64,000 nucleotides of DNA from the NCBI GenBank assembly GCA_004293645.1, contig REAB01000049.1, forward strand, positions 62,001 to 126,000, in the 5' to 3' direction. The translations under genes were made by a program, and so were the position numbers. Origin of the DNA: Cytophagia bacterium. GTDB lineage: Bacteria; Bacteroidota; Bacteroidia; Cytophagales; Spirosomataceae. The notes under the pieces are model-generated. The model saw only the letters and a program-made list of their open reading frames with translations, was not told the origin of the DNA and ran no database searches. Shown here in pieces: positions 27,896 through 37,131 of the stretch (positions are counted from its first letter, which is position 1; every line of letters starts with the position of its first letter).

Positions 27896-27903
27896 TAATT
27901 TTG
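27896..27903 (+). promoter_or_regulatory. TAnnTTTG promoter element of the cold-shock gene
   Basis: TAATTTTG ends seven bases before the ATG. If used, it gives an almost leaderless transcript, unlike the long leaders known for cspA in Escherichia coli. Confidence 0.5.
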
Positions 27904-27910
27904 TGGTACA

Positions 27911-28105
27911 ATGCAAACAGGAATAGTAAAATTTTTCAATGAGGCCAAAGGCTTTGGTTTTATTGTAGATGATGAGTCGCAGAAAGAGATTTTTGTGCAC
28001 GTAACGGGTCTGGGCGGTACGGTAATTCGTGAACGCGACCAAGTGGAGTACGAATTGGTAGATGGCAAAAAAGGACTAAACGCCAGCAAAGTAAGAAAAA
28101 TATAA
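27911..28105 (+). CDS. Cold-shock domain protein
   Basis: 64 residues, one cold-shock domain that binds single-stranded RNA or DNA. RNP1-type motif KGFGFI at about 13-18 and RNP2-type IFVHVTGL at about 27-34 are present. Start MQTGIVKFFNEAKGFGFI is standard. The family acts as RNA chaperones. A perfect T-tailed hairpin follows. Confidence 0.95.
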   Translation: MQTGIVKFFNEAKGFGFIVDDESQKEIFVHVTGLGGTVIRERDQVEYELVDGKKGLNASKVRKI

Positions 28106-28131
28106 AGCACAAATAGCTGCGCAAGAAATAT

Positions 28132-28168
28132 AAAAAAGAGAGAAAGCCAATTGGTTTTCTCTCTTTTT
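28132..28168 (+). terminator. Rho-independent terminator after the cold-shock gene
   Basis: AAAAAGAGAGAAA (28133-28145) pairs with TTTCTCTCTTTTT (28156-28168), giving a stem with a T tail. It separates the cold-shock gene from the murD promoter. Confidence 0.85.
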
Positions 28169-28192
28169 GTTTTTCGTTGGTTACTTAACCGC

Positions 28193-28200
28193 TATTTTTG
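28193..28200 (+). promoter_or_regulatory. TAnnTTTG promoter element of the mur/fts cluster
   Basis: TATTTTTG lies 22 bases before the murD ATG at 28223. TTTG at 28166-28169 is a possible -33 element at 23 bases. It is the only clear promoter seen before murC, so it may drive murD to ftsQ. Confidence 0.6.
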
Positions 28201-28222
28201 CTCTACTTATCTACTACTTGTT

Positions 28223-29560
28223 ATGCAAAAAATAGTTATTCTGGGCGGCGGTGAAAGCGGCGTTGGAGCGGCATTGCTCGCCCAAGCCAAGGGCTACGAG
28301 GTGTTTTTGTCGGACAAAAGCCTGCTGCGCGCCGATTACCGCCAAACGTTAATCAAAAACAACATTGCTTTTGAAGAAGGACAACATACCGAAGCACTTA
28401 TTCTGAATGCTACCGAGATAGTGAAAAGTCCTGGCATACCCGACAACGCGCCGCTGGTGCAGCAATTGTACGCCCAAAATACGCCCGTTATCTCCGAAAT
28501 TGAGCTGGCAGCGCGTTACACCAAAGCCAAAAAAATAGCCATTACGGGCAGCAACGGCAAAACTACCACCACTTTGTTGGTGTATCATTTGCTCAAATCG
28601 GCGGGGCTAAACGTGGGGCTGGGCGGCAACATTGGCGAGAGTTTTGCCAAGCAAGTTATCAATGACACCTTCGACTGGTTTGTGCTGGAACTAAGCAGTT
28701 TTCAGTTGGATAATATGTATAATTTTAAGGCCGACGTGGGCATTTTGCTCAACATCACACCCGACCACCTGGACCGCTACAACTATCAATTTCAAAACTA
28801 CGTCAATTCTAAATTTAGGTTGTTGCAAAACATGACCGCCACCGACGATTTTATTTATTTTGCCGAAAACGAAGCCATTCAAAAAGAATTAAGTTACAAA
28901 GCTTTCAGTGTCAATTACTTACCCATTTCGCTCGAAAAAACTTTGGAAAAAGGTGGTTTTTTTCGGGACGGAATTTTGCACGTTAAAAATCATTCTGCTA
29001 CTTTTGAGATTGAAGCCAATGAGTTGCCCATCAAAGGCGCGCACAACGTACTCAATACCCTTTCGGCAGTATTGGCGGCGCAGGCGGCAGGGCTAACAAA
29101 CGCGCAAATTCGGACTGGTTTATTGAGTTTTCAGAACGCTTCGCACCGTTTAGAACTCGTCAAAACCCACCACGAAGTTCAGTTTGTAAACGACTCAAAA
29201 GCCACCAACGTGGACTCGGTGTTTTACGCGCTGGGTAGTTTCAATGACCCCATCATTTGGATTGCGGGCGGCGTGGATAAGGGCAACGATTACACCCAAA
29301 TTCAGGCACTTGTTCGTCAAAAAGTAAAAGCCCTTGTTTGCTTGGGCAAAGACAACAGCAAACTTCTTTCGTTTTTTACCCCAATCGTTCCAATTATTAT
29401 CGAGACGCAGGATGTCAAAGATGCCGTGGCGCAAGCGCGGGCATTGAGTCAGCCTGGCGACGTGGTGTTGCTATCGCCCGCGTGTGCTAGTTTCGATTTG
29501 TTCAAAAATTATGAAGACCGTGGCAACCAATTTAAAGCCGCCGTTTTGGAACTATTCTAA
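28223..29560 (+). CDS. murD: UDP-N-acetylmuramoyl-L-alanine:D-glutamate ligase
   Basis: 445 residues from MQKIVILGGGESGVGAALLA. It adds D-glutamate to UDP-MurNAc-L-Ala in the cytoplasm. The ATP loop TGSNGKTTTT lies near residue 110, and the family blocks NITPDHLDRY, HRLELV and NDSKATN are present, followed by the C-terminal ligase domain. The start was chosen over an upstream TTG because the latter overlaps the terminator and the promoter. ftsW follows after 12 bases. Confidence 0.97.
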   Translation: MQKIVILGGGESGVGAALLAQAKGYEVFLSDKSLLRADYRQTLIKNNIAFEEGQHTEALILNATEIVKSPGIPDNAPLVQQLYAQNTPVISEIELAARYTKAKKIAITGSNGKTTTTLLVYHLLKSAGLNVGLGGNIGESFAKQVINDTFDWFVLELSSFQLDNMYNFKADVGILLNITPDHLDRYNYQFQNYVNSKFRLLQNMTATDDFIYFAENEAIQKELSYKAFSVNYLPISLEKTLEKGGFFRDGILHVKNHSATFEIEANELPIKGAHNVLNTLSAVLAAQAAGLTNAQIRTGLLSFQNASHRLELVKTHHEVQFVNDSKATNVDSVFYALGSFNDPIIWIAGGVDKGNDYTQIQALVRQKVKALVCLGKDNSKLLSFFTPIVPIIIETQDVKDAVAQARALSQPGDVVLLSPACASFDLFKNYEDRGNQFKAAVLELF

Positions 29561-29572
29561 CCATAAAAAACG

Positions 29573-30748
29573 ATGAACAACAACGAAATCTTCGCCGAGG
29601 CCGCCGCGCCCCAACCCAGCCCAAGCCACATTTGGGAAAACTTCAAAGAATGGATTCGCCGCAATTTAAAAGGCGACATTATTATTTGGCTCATTGTTGT
29701 TTTGCTTTCTTTGGGCAGTATGTTGGTGGTTTACAGCGCCACAGGCACGCTGGCGTATCAGCACGGCGGCGGTTATCCTGAGTTATTTTTACTCAAACAC
29801 GCGGGCTACCTGTTCGTTGGGCTGTTTGTGATGTGGCTGGTGCACCGCGTCAATTATACTTATTTTGTAAGGCTCTCGCGGGCGGCACTTTTTATGTCTA
29901 TTCCGCTGCTTATTTTGGTAAAAGTAGCAGGCGTAACCATCAACGGAGCTACGCGTTGGCTGGCTATTCCAGGCATTGGCATTACTTTTCAGCCCGCCGA
30001 TTTTGCCCGCATGGCCCTCATTGCCAACTTGGCGGCCATGCTTGCCAAACGGCAACGGGTTGATTACGATTGGCAGGTATTTACCCGCATGATTTTGTGG
30101 GTGGGTATTATCTGTTTTTGCACTGCTCTGAGTAGCACCTCCACCGCCGCTTTACTGGGGATTACTTGTTTTTTGATGTTGTTTATTGGGCGCGTTCCAG
30201 CCAAATATCTGCTGGTTATGGTGCTGTTTATTGGCGTGGCGGGCGGCTTGGGCTTGGTATTTGGCCAACGCCTCGAAACCGCCAAGGGGCGCATTGAGCG
30301 GTTTTTGGCAAACGATGAACACCAAGCGCGTCAAGCTATTATTGCGGTGGCTAATGGTGGTACTTTTGGTACTGGTCCTGGCAACAGCCACCAACGAAAC
30401 TACCTCACGCAGGCTTTTTCTGATTTTATTTACGCCATTATCATCGAAGAGTACGGCCTCATTGGCGGGGCAATTGTCTTGATTTTGTACTTGTGGTTGC
30501 TCGTACGAGGCGTAAAAAACATCAGTCTAACCAACCGCGCTTTTGGTGGGCTGCTTTCGGCGGGGCTTACGTTAAGCATTGTGATTCAAGCATTTGCCAA
30601 CATGACCGTGGCCGTTGGACTGGTGCCCGTTACGGGGCAACCACTGCCTTTATTGAGTATGGGTGGCACCTCTATTTTGTTCACCTGTGTTTCTTTGGGC
30701 GTTGTACTCAGCGTAAGCCGAGGTGAGGCAGATGAAAGTAAGATTTAA
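29573..30748 (+). CDS. ftsW: Septal peptidoglycan polymerase FtsW (SEDS family)
   Basis: 391 residues with about ten membrane helices after a soluble N-terminal leader of about 35 residues. SEDS features: NGATRWLAIPGIGITFQPADFARMA region, FGTGPGNSHQRNYLTQAFSDFIYA, and the C-terminal GQPLPLLSMGGTS. It polymerises lipid II at the septum. The order murD-ftsW-murG-murC favours FtsW over RodA. murG begins five bases after the stop. Confidence 0.95.
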   Translation: MNNNEIFAEAAAPQPSPSHIWENFKEWIRRNLKGDIIIWLIVVLLSLGSMLVVYSATGTLAYQHGGGYPELFLLKHAGYLFVGLFVMWLVHRVNYTYFVRLSRAALFMSIPLLILVKVAGVTINGATRWLAIPGIGITFQPADFARMALIANLAAMLAKRQRVDYDWQVFTRMILWVGIICFCTALSSTSTAALLGITCFLMLFIGRVPAKYLLVMVLFIGVAGGLGLVFGQRLETAKGRIERFLANDEHQARQAIIAVANGGTFGTGPGNSHQRNYLTQAFSDFIYAIIIEEYGLIGGAIVLILYLWLLVRGVKNISLTNRAFGGLLSAGLTLSIVIQAFANMTVAVGLVPVTGQPLPLLSMGGTSILFTCVSLGVVLSVSRGEADESKI

Positions 30749-30753
30749 AAATT

Positions 30754-31845
30754 ATGGCCAAACGAATCATCATCAGCGGCGGAGGTACGGGCGGACACAT
30801 CTACCCAGCTATTGCCATTGCCAACCAACTTAAAGCCATTGACCCCGCCACCGAGATATTGTTTGTGGGAGCAGCGGGCAAAATGGAAGCCGAAAAAGTA
30901 CCCAAAGCAGGCTATGCCATTGAGTTGCTGCCCATTGTGGGCATCAAACGCGAGTTGTCGTTGGCCAACTTGGCCTTTCCGTTTAAGCTCGTGCGCAGCT
31001 TGCTCAAAGCCCGCAGCATTATCAAAAATTTTAAGCCCGATGCAGCCGTTGGGGTAGGGGGGTTTGCGAGCGGGCCTTTGCTGATGGTGGCATCGCTGAT
31101 GGGTGTGCCAACGCTTATTCAAGAGCAAAACTCTTATGCGGGTATCACCAACAAACTGCTGGCCAAGCGCGCCAAAGCCATTTGCGTGGCGTATCCCAAA
31201 ATGGAGGCGTTTTTTCCAAAATCAAAAATAAAACTGACGGGTAATCCCGTTCGCAAAGATATTTTGGACGTTACACACAAGCACCCGCAGGCGTGTGTGC
31301 ACTTCGGACTCAATCCAAACCTCAAAACACTGCTCATCATTGGCGGTAGTTTGGGGGCCAAAACCATCAACGAAAGCATTGACGCAGGGCTGAAAACTTT
31401 AATTGATTCGGGTTATCAAGTGATTTGGCAAACGGGCAAACCTTACGCCGAAAAAGCAAAAAAAGCAGTGGAATCACTGCAAAGTTCGCAGATTTACACC
31501 GCCGAGTTTATTTATGAAATGGATTTGGCCTACGCCGCCGCCAACGTGGTGGTATCGCGGGCGGGTGCTTTGTCGGTGTCTGAGTTGTGTTTGGTGGCCA
31601 AACCTTGTATTTTAGTTCCTTTTCCGTTTGCCTCCGAAGACCACCAAACCAAAAACGCCATGAGCTTGGTAACACAAAATGCCGCCCTGCTCGTAAAAGA
31701 TGCCAACGCCAAAGAAGAACTCATTCAAACGGCATTGCACTTGTTGAGCAACCCTCAAAAACAGCAAGAATTAAAAACCAACATTCAACAATTGGCCAAA
31801 CCTAACGCCGCCCAAGAAATTGCCGAGGCGGTTCTGAGTCTATGA
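30754..31845 (+). CDS. murG: UDP-GlcNAc:lipid I N-acetylglucosaminyltransferase
   Basis: 363 residues, GT-B family 28. It converts lipid I to lipid II at the inner face of the membrane. N-terminal glycine-rich loop SGGGTGGHIYPA, PDAAVGVGGFASGP, EQNSYAG, the second-domain loop IIGGSLGAKTIN and SRAGALSVSEL are all intact. The stop overlaps the murC start by four bases (ATGA), so translation is coupled. Confidence 0.97.
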   Translation: MAKRIIISGGGTGGHIYPAIAIANQLKAIDPATEILFVGAAGKMEAEKVPKAGYAIELLPIVGIKRELSLANLAFPFKLVRSLLKARSIIKNFKPDAAVGVGGFASGPLLMVASLMGVPTLIQEQNSYAGITNKLLAKRAKAICVAYPKMEAFFPKSKIKLTGNPVRKDILDVTHKHPQACVHFGLNPNLKTLLIIGGSLGAKTINESIDAGLKTLIDSGYQVIWQTGKPYAEKAKKAVESLQSSQIYTAEFIYEMDLAYAAANVVVSRAGALSVSELCLVAKPCILVPFPFASEDHQTKNAMSLVTQNAALLVKDANAKEELIQTALHLLSNPQKQQELKTNIQQLAKPNAAQEIAEAVLSL

Positions 31846-33218
31846 AAATCACTGATTTTAAATACGTTTATTTTTTGGGCATTGGCGGCATTGGCATGAG
31901 TGCGCTGGCGCGGTGGTTTGCCATCAATGGTTTTGTGGTGGCTGGCTACGACCGCACCCCCACGCCGCTCACCAATAAACTGCAAACCGAAGGTATTGCC
32001 GTTCATTTTGACGACGACATCGCTCAAATACCACTGCCGTTTAAAGAAAACAAAGCCCAAACACTGGTGATTTTTACGCCTGCTATTCCAGCTAATCATG
32101 CCGAATACAATTTTCTAAAAAACAACGGCTTTGAACTTCAAAAACGGGCGCAAGTATTGGGCCTTTTGGCGGGTGGAATGTTCACGCTGGCGGTGGCTGG
32201 CACGCACGGCAAAACCACTACTTCTTCGATGTTGGCGCATTTACTGCGTCATTCGGGTGTGAATTGCGCCGCTTTTTTGGGCGGAATTACCCAAAATTAC
32301 GGCACAAATTTACTCATCAACGAACCAACCGACGATTTGAGCCAAGTTTTTTGCGTGGTCGAAGCCGACGAGTTTGATCGCTCATTTTTAACACTTTTCC
32401 CAAACATCGCCGTCGTAACCTCTACCGATGCCGACCACCTGGATATTTACGGCGACCACCATTCGATGTTAGAATCGTTTGCGGCTTTTGTGGCTCAAAT
32501 AAAGCCCAATGGCCACTTTTTTATGCAGCAAAGTTTAGATTTGGCCGCTCAAACTACCGCCCAAACCAGTACTTATTCGCTTCAATCGGGGGCTTATCAC
32601 GCCCAAAACGTACGGGTCGAAAATGCTTGCTTTGTTTTTGACATCATTTACCCCAACGGCCATATTGAAAATATTTCGATGCAAGTGCCTGGTTTTCATA
32701 ACGTAGAAAATGCCATTGCAGCAGCAGCCGTTGCGTTGGAGGTGGGGCTTTCGGAAGCGCAAATCAAAACTGGTTTAGAAACTTTTGGGGGCGTAAAAAG
32801 ACGATTTGAGTATTATCTAAAAACCGACCAAAAAGTATTGATTGACGACTACGCGCACCATCCCACCGAAGTAGAAGCATTTTTGAGGTCGGTGAAAGCT
32901 CTTTATCCCACGCGCCATTTGACAGCTATTTTTCAGCCACACTTATTTAGCAGAACACGTGATTTTGCTGCTGAGTTTGCCCAAAGTCTTTCCGTTGCCG
33001 ACCACCTCATTTTGCTTGACATTTATCCCGCCCGCGAGCTGCCCATTGAGGGCGTAACGTCAGCACTTATTTTTGACCAAGTAACTTGCTTAAAAACGCA
33101 ATGTTTGAAAACCGACCTGTTGGCAACGTTAAAAAATAGCCCAACTGACGTGGTGGTAACCATTGGCGCGGGCGACATTGACCAATACATTGAACCCATA
33201 AAACAACTATTGCAATGA
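31842..33218 (+). CDS. murC: UDP-N-acetylmuramate:L-alanine ligase
   Basis: 458 residues. First amino-acid-adding ligase of peptidoglycan synthesis. N-terminal Rossmann loop GIGGIGMSALA, ATP loop AGTHGKTTTSSM near residue 120, EADEFDRSF, and C-terminal DDYAHHPTEV and IFQPHLFSRTRD are intact. It overlaps murG and ftsQ by four bases each, showing tight coupling. Confidence 0.97.
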   Translation: MKITDFKYVYFLGIGGIGMSALARWFAINGFVVAGYDRTPTPLTNKLQTEGIAVHFDDDIAQIPLPFKENKAQTLVIFTPAIPANHAEYNFLKNNGFELQKRAQVLGLLAGGMFTLAVAGTHGKTTTSSMLAHLLRHSGVNCAAFLGGITQNYGTNLLINEPTDDLSQVFCVVEADEFDRSFLTLFPNIAVVTSTDADHLDIYGDHHSMLESFAAFVAQIKPNGHFFMQQSLDLAAQTTAQTSTYSLQSGAYHAQNVRVENACFVFDIIYPNGHIENISMQVPGFHNVENAIAAAAVALEVGLSEAQIKTGLETFGGVKRRFEYYLKTDQKVLIDDYAHHPTEVEAFLRSVKALYPTRHLTAIFQPHLFSRTRDFAAEFAQSLSVADHLILLDIYPARELPIEGVTSALIFDQVTCLKTQCLKTDLLATLKNSPTDVVVTIGAGDIDQYIEPIKQLLQ

Positions 33219-33976
33219 AACGCTGGATTTGGTGGACTTTGAGCGGAACGATGGCGTTGGGCTTAATCATATTTACCGTTGTACAACAAAAAAGCAGGCG
33301 TTGCCAAGGCTTGTTGGTGCAACTTGACGAGCAGGCGGCATATTCTTTTTTTAGCGAAACCGACATCAAAAACTTGGCTACACTCAACGGTTCTGATGAT
33401 TTTGAAGATATATTATTTGAAAAAATTAACCTCCAAACAGTTGAAAATCGAATCTTGGCAAACCGTTTGATAAAAAATTGTAGGGCATACCGCGATTTAT
33501 CAGGACATTTGGTGTTGGCTATTGAGCAACAAAATCCAATTGGTCGGCTTATTGGCTATTCGAGTAGCGAGCAATTGCTTACTTCCTCAAAGGGGGGATA
33601 CCTAACCGAAACAGGCGCAATAGTGCCGTTGTCCAAACATTTTGCGGCGCGAGTAACATTGGTATCGGGCGATTTTTTCAAAAACTCCAACAACATAAAG
33701 TCGGCCAATGGCCTTAAAATTGTTGAAATGTTAAGGCAAATTCAAAAAGAGCCGCTTTGGAAAGCGCAAATAACCGAATTGATTGTGCAACCTGATGGTG
33801 AAATAACACTCATTCCACAAATTGGAAACTATAAAATTGAATTTGGTTTGGCCGACGATATTGAGCCTAAATTTAACAAGTTACGGATTTTTTATAACAC
33901 CATTTTACCCTTAAAAGGCTGGGAACGTTACGCTCGTGTGAGCGTCAAATTTAAAAATCAGGTTGTTTGTGAGTAA
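33215..33976 (+). CDS. ftsQ: Cell division protein FtsQ/DivIB
   Basis: 253 residues: a short cytoplasmic start, one membrane anchor at about 5-22, and a periplasmic part. The FtsQ-type beta domain shows RAYRDLSGHLVLAIEQQNPI, YLTETGAIVPLS and NKLRIFYNTILPLKGW. The first POTRA-like part is divergent, as usual in Bacteroidota. Position between murC and ftsA supports the call. It recruits late divisome proteins. Confidence 0.88.
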   Translation: MKRWIWWTLSGTMALGLIIFTVVQQKSRRCQGLLVQLDEQAAYSFFSETDIKNLATLNGSDDFEDILFEKINLQTVENRILANRLIKNCRAYRDLSGHLVLAIEQQNPIGRLIGYSSSEQLLTSSKGGYLTETGAIVPLSKHFAARVTLVSGDFFKNSNNIKSANGLKIVEMLRQIQKEPLWKAQITELIVQPDGEITLIPQIGNYKIEFGLADDIEPKFNKLRIFYNTILPLKGWERYARVSVKFKNQVVCE

Positions 33977-33990
33977 ATTTCAAGGTATTT

Positions 33991-34016
33991 ACCCCAAAAA
34001 TTGCAATATTTGGGGT
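33991..34016 (+). promoter_or_regulatory. Hairpin between ftsQ and ftsA
   Basis: ACCCCAAA (33991-33998) pairs with TTTGGGGT (34009-34016), followed by CGTTTTAAAT. The weak T run suggests partial termination or an mRNA processing stem that could set ftsA/ftsZ levels apart from the mur genes. Confidence 0.5.
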
Positions 34017-34064
34017 CGTTTTAAATCCACAGGTTAGACAATACATCTTTTAACATCATTATTC

Positions 34065-35432
34065 ATGTCAGCAACTCCCGACTCTTTTATTCTTGGTGTG
34101 GACATTGGCACCAGCAAAGTGGCCGCCGTAGTAGCTCGCCAAGTAAGAAATCTTGGCAATGATACGCTCGAAATAATAGGTATTGGTAAAGCGGCCAACA
34201 AAGATGGCGTAACCAAAGGCAACATCAGAAATTTGACCAAAACCAAAGAAGCCATTGCCCAAGCTGTAAATGAGGCCACCAGCCGAGCGTCCATTAATTA
34301 TGCCAACCTCGATGCCCTATTTGCGAACGTAAACATCGGCGGCACGTTGGTAGAGGCGCGGTCAGAAACGGGGAGTATCACCTGCAAATCGCCTGGGAGT
34401 GAAGTGCAGCGCAACGATGTGAAACAATTGTTCAGAGATGTGTATCAAACCTCCACTACCGAAAACAACGAGATTATTCATTTGTTACCATTGCGTTTTA
34501 GCGTTGGCGACGAAGCCCAAATCTATGACCCCGTTGGACACATTGGCTTAAAACTAAGCGGTGATTTTAACGTTATTTCAGTTAAAAAAACGGCCATTAA
34601 GCAAATCAAGCAGTCGCTGCGTGAAGCCAATTCGCTCTTGCAAGACGACAACCTGATGGTGTCGCCGTTGGCATCAGCCATGTCGGTTTTAGACGACAAC
34701 CACAAGCGTTTGGGCGTGGTAATGGTGGATATTGGGGCTGGTACTACCGACGTGGTGATTTATTACGACGGCTTACTTCGGCATTTGGCCATATTGCCCT
34801 ACGGCGGCAACCTCCTCACCAGCGACATCAGCGAAGGCTGCTACCTCACCATCGAAAGTGCCGAAGAAGCCAAGATTACCCTGAGTGCCACCAACCCCGA
34901 CGAGTGCGGCCTCAACATGCTGCTGGTAGTACCCACTGCCGACGGCATTCCGCCAATTGAAGTAGTGGCCAAAAATGTGGCCTTGATAGCCCGCGCCCGT
35001 CTGCGCGAAATAGCCGCGCTGGTGTATGCAGAAATAAAAAAATCGGGCTATGAGCAAAAGCTGAGAGCAGGAATTGTGCTAACAGGCGGAACGGTGCAAA
35101 TAAAAGGGATAGAAGGCATTTTTAAGGATATCACCAAAATGCACGTACAAGTTGGCGCGCCCAAAGGCTTAGAAACTACTGCCCTCTACGACCAAGTAAT
35201 GCGCGACCATTCGTACGCAACAGCGTTGGGTTTGGTTTGGAGCAACATCAAAGCCTTAGACCAGCGAGTAGGTTTTGACAACGACCTAAACACCCCCCAA
35301 GAGGAAGAAGAAACCGATGCAAAACCAACCAAGCTCAAGAAAACTGAAAACAATTGGTTCAGTTTTCGATCATTGAAGGGTACAATTGGCGGTTTTTTGA
35401 ATGACGACATAAAAGGCCAAGACACGTATTAG
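34065..35432 (+). CDS. ftsA: Cell division protein FtsA
   Basis: 455 residues, actin-like ATPase that tethers FtsZ to the membrane. Phosphate-1 loop GVDIGTSKVAAVV at about 9-21, phosphate-2 VMVDIGAGTTDV, and the adenosine motif VLTGGTVQIKG are present, with the 1C subdomain between. The C-terminus has an acidic linker (EEEETDAKPTK) and a final amphipathic stretch (WFSFRSLKGTIGGFL) suited to membrane binding. ftsZ starts 24 bases later. Confidence 0.96.
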   Translation: MSATPDSFILGVDIGTSKVAAVVARQVRNLGNDTLEIIGIGKAANKDGVTKGNIRNLTKTKEAIAQAVNEATSRASINYANLDALFANVNIGGTLVEARSETGSITCKSPGSEVQRNDVKQLFRDVYQTSTTENNEIIHLLPLRFSVGDEAQIYDPVGHIGLKLSGDFNVISVKKTAIKQIKQSLREANSLLQDDNLMVSPLASAMSVLDDNHKRLGVVMVDIGAGTTDVVIYYDGLLRHLAILPYGGNLLTSDISEGCYLTIESAEEAKITLSATNPDECGLNMLLVVPTADGIPPIEVVAKNVALIARARLREIAALVYAEIKKSGYEQKLRAGIVLTGGTVQIKGIEGIFKDITKMHVQVGAPKGLETTALYDQVMRDHSYATALGLVWSNIKALDQRVGFDNDLNTPQEEEETDAKPTKLKKTENNWFSFRSLKGTIGGFLNDDIKGQDTY

Positions 35433-35456
35433 TTTCGAGAAAATTAGCCAGTATTT

Positions 35457-36848
35457 ATGAAAAACGGTATTTTCAACCACGATTACGAATATATAGTGGA
35501 AAATAACAAACAACCAAAAAACGCCCCCATCATCAAAGTAGTTGGCGTTGGGGGAGGAGGCAGCAACGCCGTCAATCACATGTTTCGCAAGGGCATCAAA
35601 GACGTGGAGTTTGTGGTTTGTAACACCGACCAGCAAGCCCTCATGCTTAGTCCTGTCGAAAACAAAATCCAACTTGGCGCCGAACTATTAGAAGGTTTGG
35701 GAGGCGGCATGGATTCCAGTGTGGGCGAACAGGCCGCCGAGCAAAGCAAAGAATACATCAAACAACTCATGCAGCCTCCTACCAAAATGGTGTTTATTAC
35801 GGCGGGCATGGGTGGTGGCACAGGTACGGGCGCAGCGCCAGTCATAGCCCGCTTAGCCAAAGAAGCGGGTATGCTTACGGTGGGCGTAGTAACGGCACCG
35901 TACAGCAGCGAAGGTAAACTCAAAAAAGCGCAAGCCATTGACGGCATCAACAAACTCAAAGACTATTGCGACACCGTTCTGGTTATCTTGAACGATGAGC
36001 TTGTTAAGTTATACGGAAAACTCCCCATCTTACGCGCTTACGAACACGCCGACAACGTGCTAACCAACGCCGTAAAAAGCATTGCCGAAATTATTACGGT
36101 GCACGGTAGTGTCAATTCAGACTTCAAAGACGTGGAGCGCGTTTTGCAAGGTGCTGGTACATCGGTCATGAGTTCGGCCATTGCACAAAGCGAAAACCGC
36201 GCCTTGCTGGCCATCGAAGAAGCCCTCAACTCACCATTGCTCAACAACCGCGACATCAGAGGTGCAAAGAAAATTTTAATTACGCTGGCATCAAGCGAAA
36301 AGGAAGAATACCAGGCCACGCTCGACGAGCAAGAGGCAATTACAGGCTATATTGAAGACTTGATTGGCGACGAAGCCGATATGTGCAAAGTAGGCGTTAT
36401 TTTTGATAACTCGCTCGAAGACAAACTCCAAGTTACCGTTATTGCGGCTGGTTTTGAAGATTCTCACTTGCCATTCAACTACGAAAGCCCTAAAAGAAAA
36501 CCTTTAGAAACCCCCGCTACGCCAACCACGCCTAAACCCGCAGAGATTAAAGCCGTAGCTCAAACGCCCACCAGTGCGGGGCCAGTAATTGTTACCATTC
36601 AGCAGCCCGTCAAGCCGCCCGTTGAGCAGCCTGTTGTTGCCAAAAAAACACCCAAAAGAGAAGAGACTACTTCGTCGGAAGACCCCACTATTTTGCAACG
36701 TTTAATAGAAAATATCATTGGTAATCGTTATTCTGAAATCGAATTAAACAAACCTGCTTACGAACGCCAAAACGTGCATTTATTTGAAAAACCCGATTAT
36801 CCAGAAGAAGCCTTCATGCGTATCAAACTCGACAAGAGCAAAAAATAA
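35457..36848 (+). CDS. ftsZ: Cell division protein FtsZ
   Basis: 463 residues, tubulin-like GTPase that forms the Z ring. GVGGGGSNAVNHM at about 25-37 and the tubulin signature GMGGGTGTGAAPVIA near residue 120 are intact; NTDQQAL and the T7-loop region follow the family. A long Pro/Thr/Val linker (about 340-420) leads to a conserved tail. The stop codon is immediately followed by the ATG of a copy of the alkD start, then by a mobile insertion. The last 17 bases of the gene are duplicated 3.4 kb downstream. Confidence 0.98.
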   Translation: MKNGIFNHDYEYIVENNKQPKNAPIIKVVGVGGGGSNAVNHMFRKGIKDVEFVVCNTDQQALMLSPVENKIQLGAELLEGLGGGMDSSVGEQAAEQSKEYIKQLMQPPTKMVFITAGMGGGTGTGAAPVIARLAKEAGMLTVGVVTAPYSSEGKLKKAQAIDGINKLKDYCDTVLVILNDELVKLYGKLPILRAYEHADNVLTNAVKSIAEIITVHGSVNSDFKDVERVLQGAGTSVMSSAIAQSENRALLAIEEALNSPLLNNRDIRGAKKILITLASSEKEEYQATLDEQEAITGYIEDLIGDEADMCKVGVIFDNSLEDKLQVTVIAAGFEDSHLPFNYESPKRKPLETPATPTTPKPAEIKAVAQTPTSAGPVIVTIQQPVKPPVEQPVVAKKTPKREETTSSEDPTILQRLIENIIGNRYSEIELNKPAYERQNVHLFEKPDYPEEAFMRIKLDKSKK

Positions 36849-36899
36849 ATGCCCCTGTTGGCAGATTTATACACCGATTTACAAAACAAAAGCAGCCCA
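36832..36899. repeat. Left 68-bp direct repeat flanking the insertion
   Basis: Covers the end of ftsZ plus the first 51 bases of an alkD copy. It matches 40301-40368 at 65 of 68 positions by eye. The three differences all fall in the start of the alkD part. Confidence 0.9.
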
Positions 36900-36923
36900 T
36901 ATGTAAATTATGGTGAAGACTGA
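36849..36923 (+). pseudogene. Truncated duplicate of the alkD 5-prime end
   Basis: Begins [17 protein letters not shown], nearly the same as the intact AlkD start at 40318 ([17 protein letters not shown]), then runs into the terminal repeat of the insertion and stops after 24 residues. It is the copy left at the ftsZ side of the insertion. Confidence 0.85.
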
Positions 36924-37062
36924 TTGTAGTCTTTTTCGGTGTATTAACGTAATGAAAAAGGGGATGCCGTTTTAATACTCGAAAATAGGGGAAATGCCAG
37001 AAAATTGCAAGGGGAGCGTTGTATTAGTGCTTTTTAGGTAGAAATAAGTGATTTGATTGAGA

Positions 37063-37103
37063 GCAATCAAGCGAAACCCATTATATAGGCTTTGCTTGAT
37101 TGC
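37063..37103 (+). terminator. Hairpin with T tail inside the insertion
   Basis: GCAATCAAGC (37063-37072) and GCTTGATTGC (37094-37103) pair perfectly and are followed by TTTTTG. It would stop plus-strand transcription coming from ftsZ before it runs antisense into the caspase-like gene. Confidence 0.55.
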
Positions 37104-37131
37104 TTTTTGATTTTACAAAAGTCATTAATTC

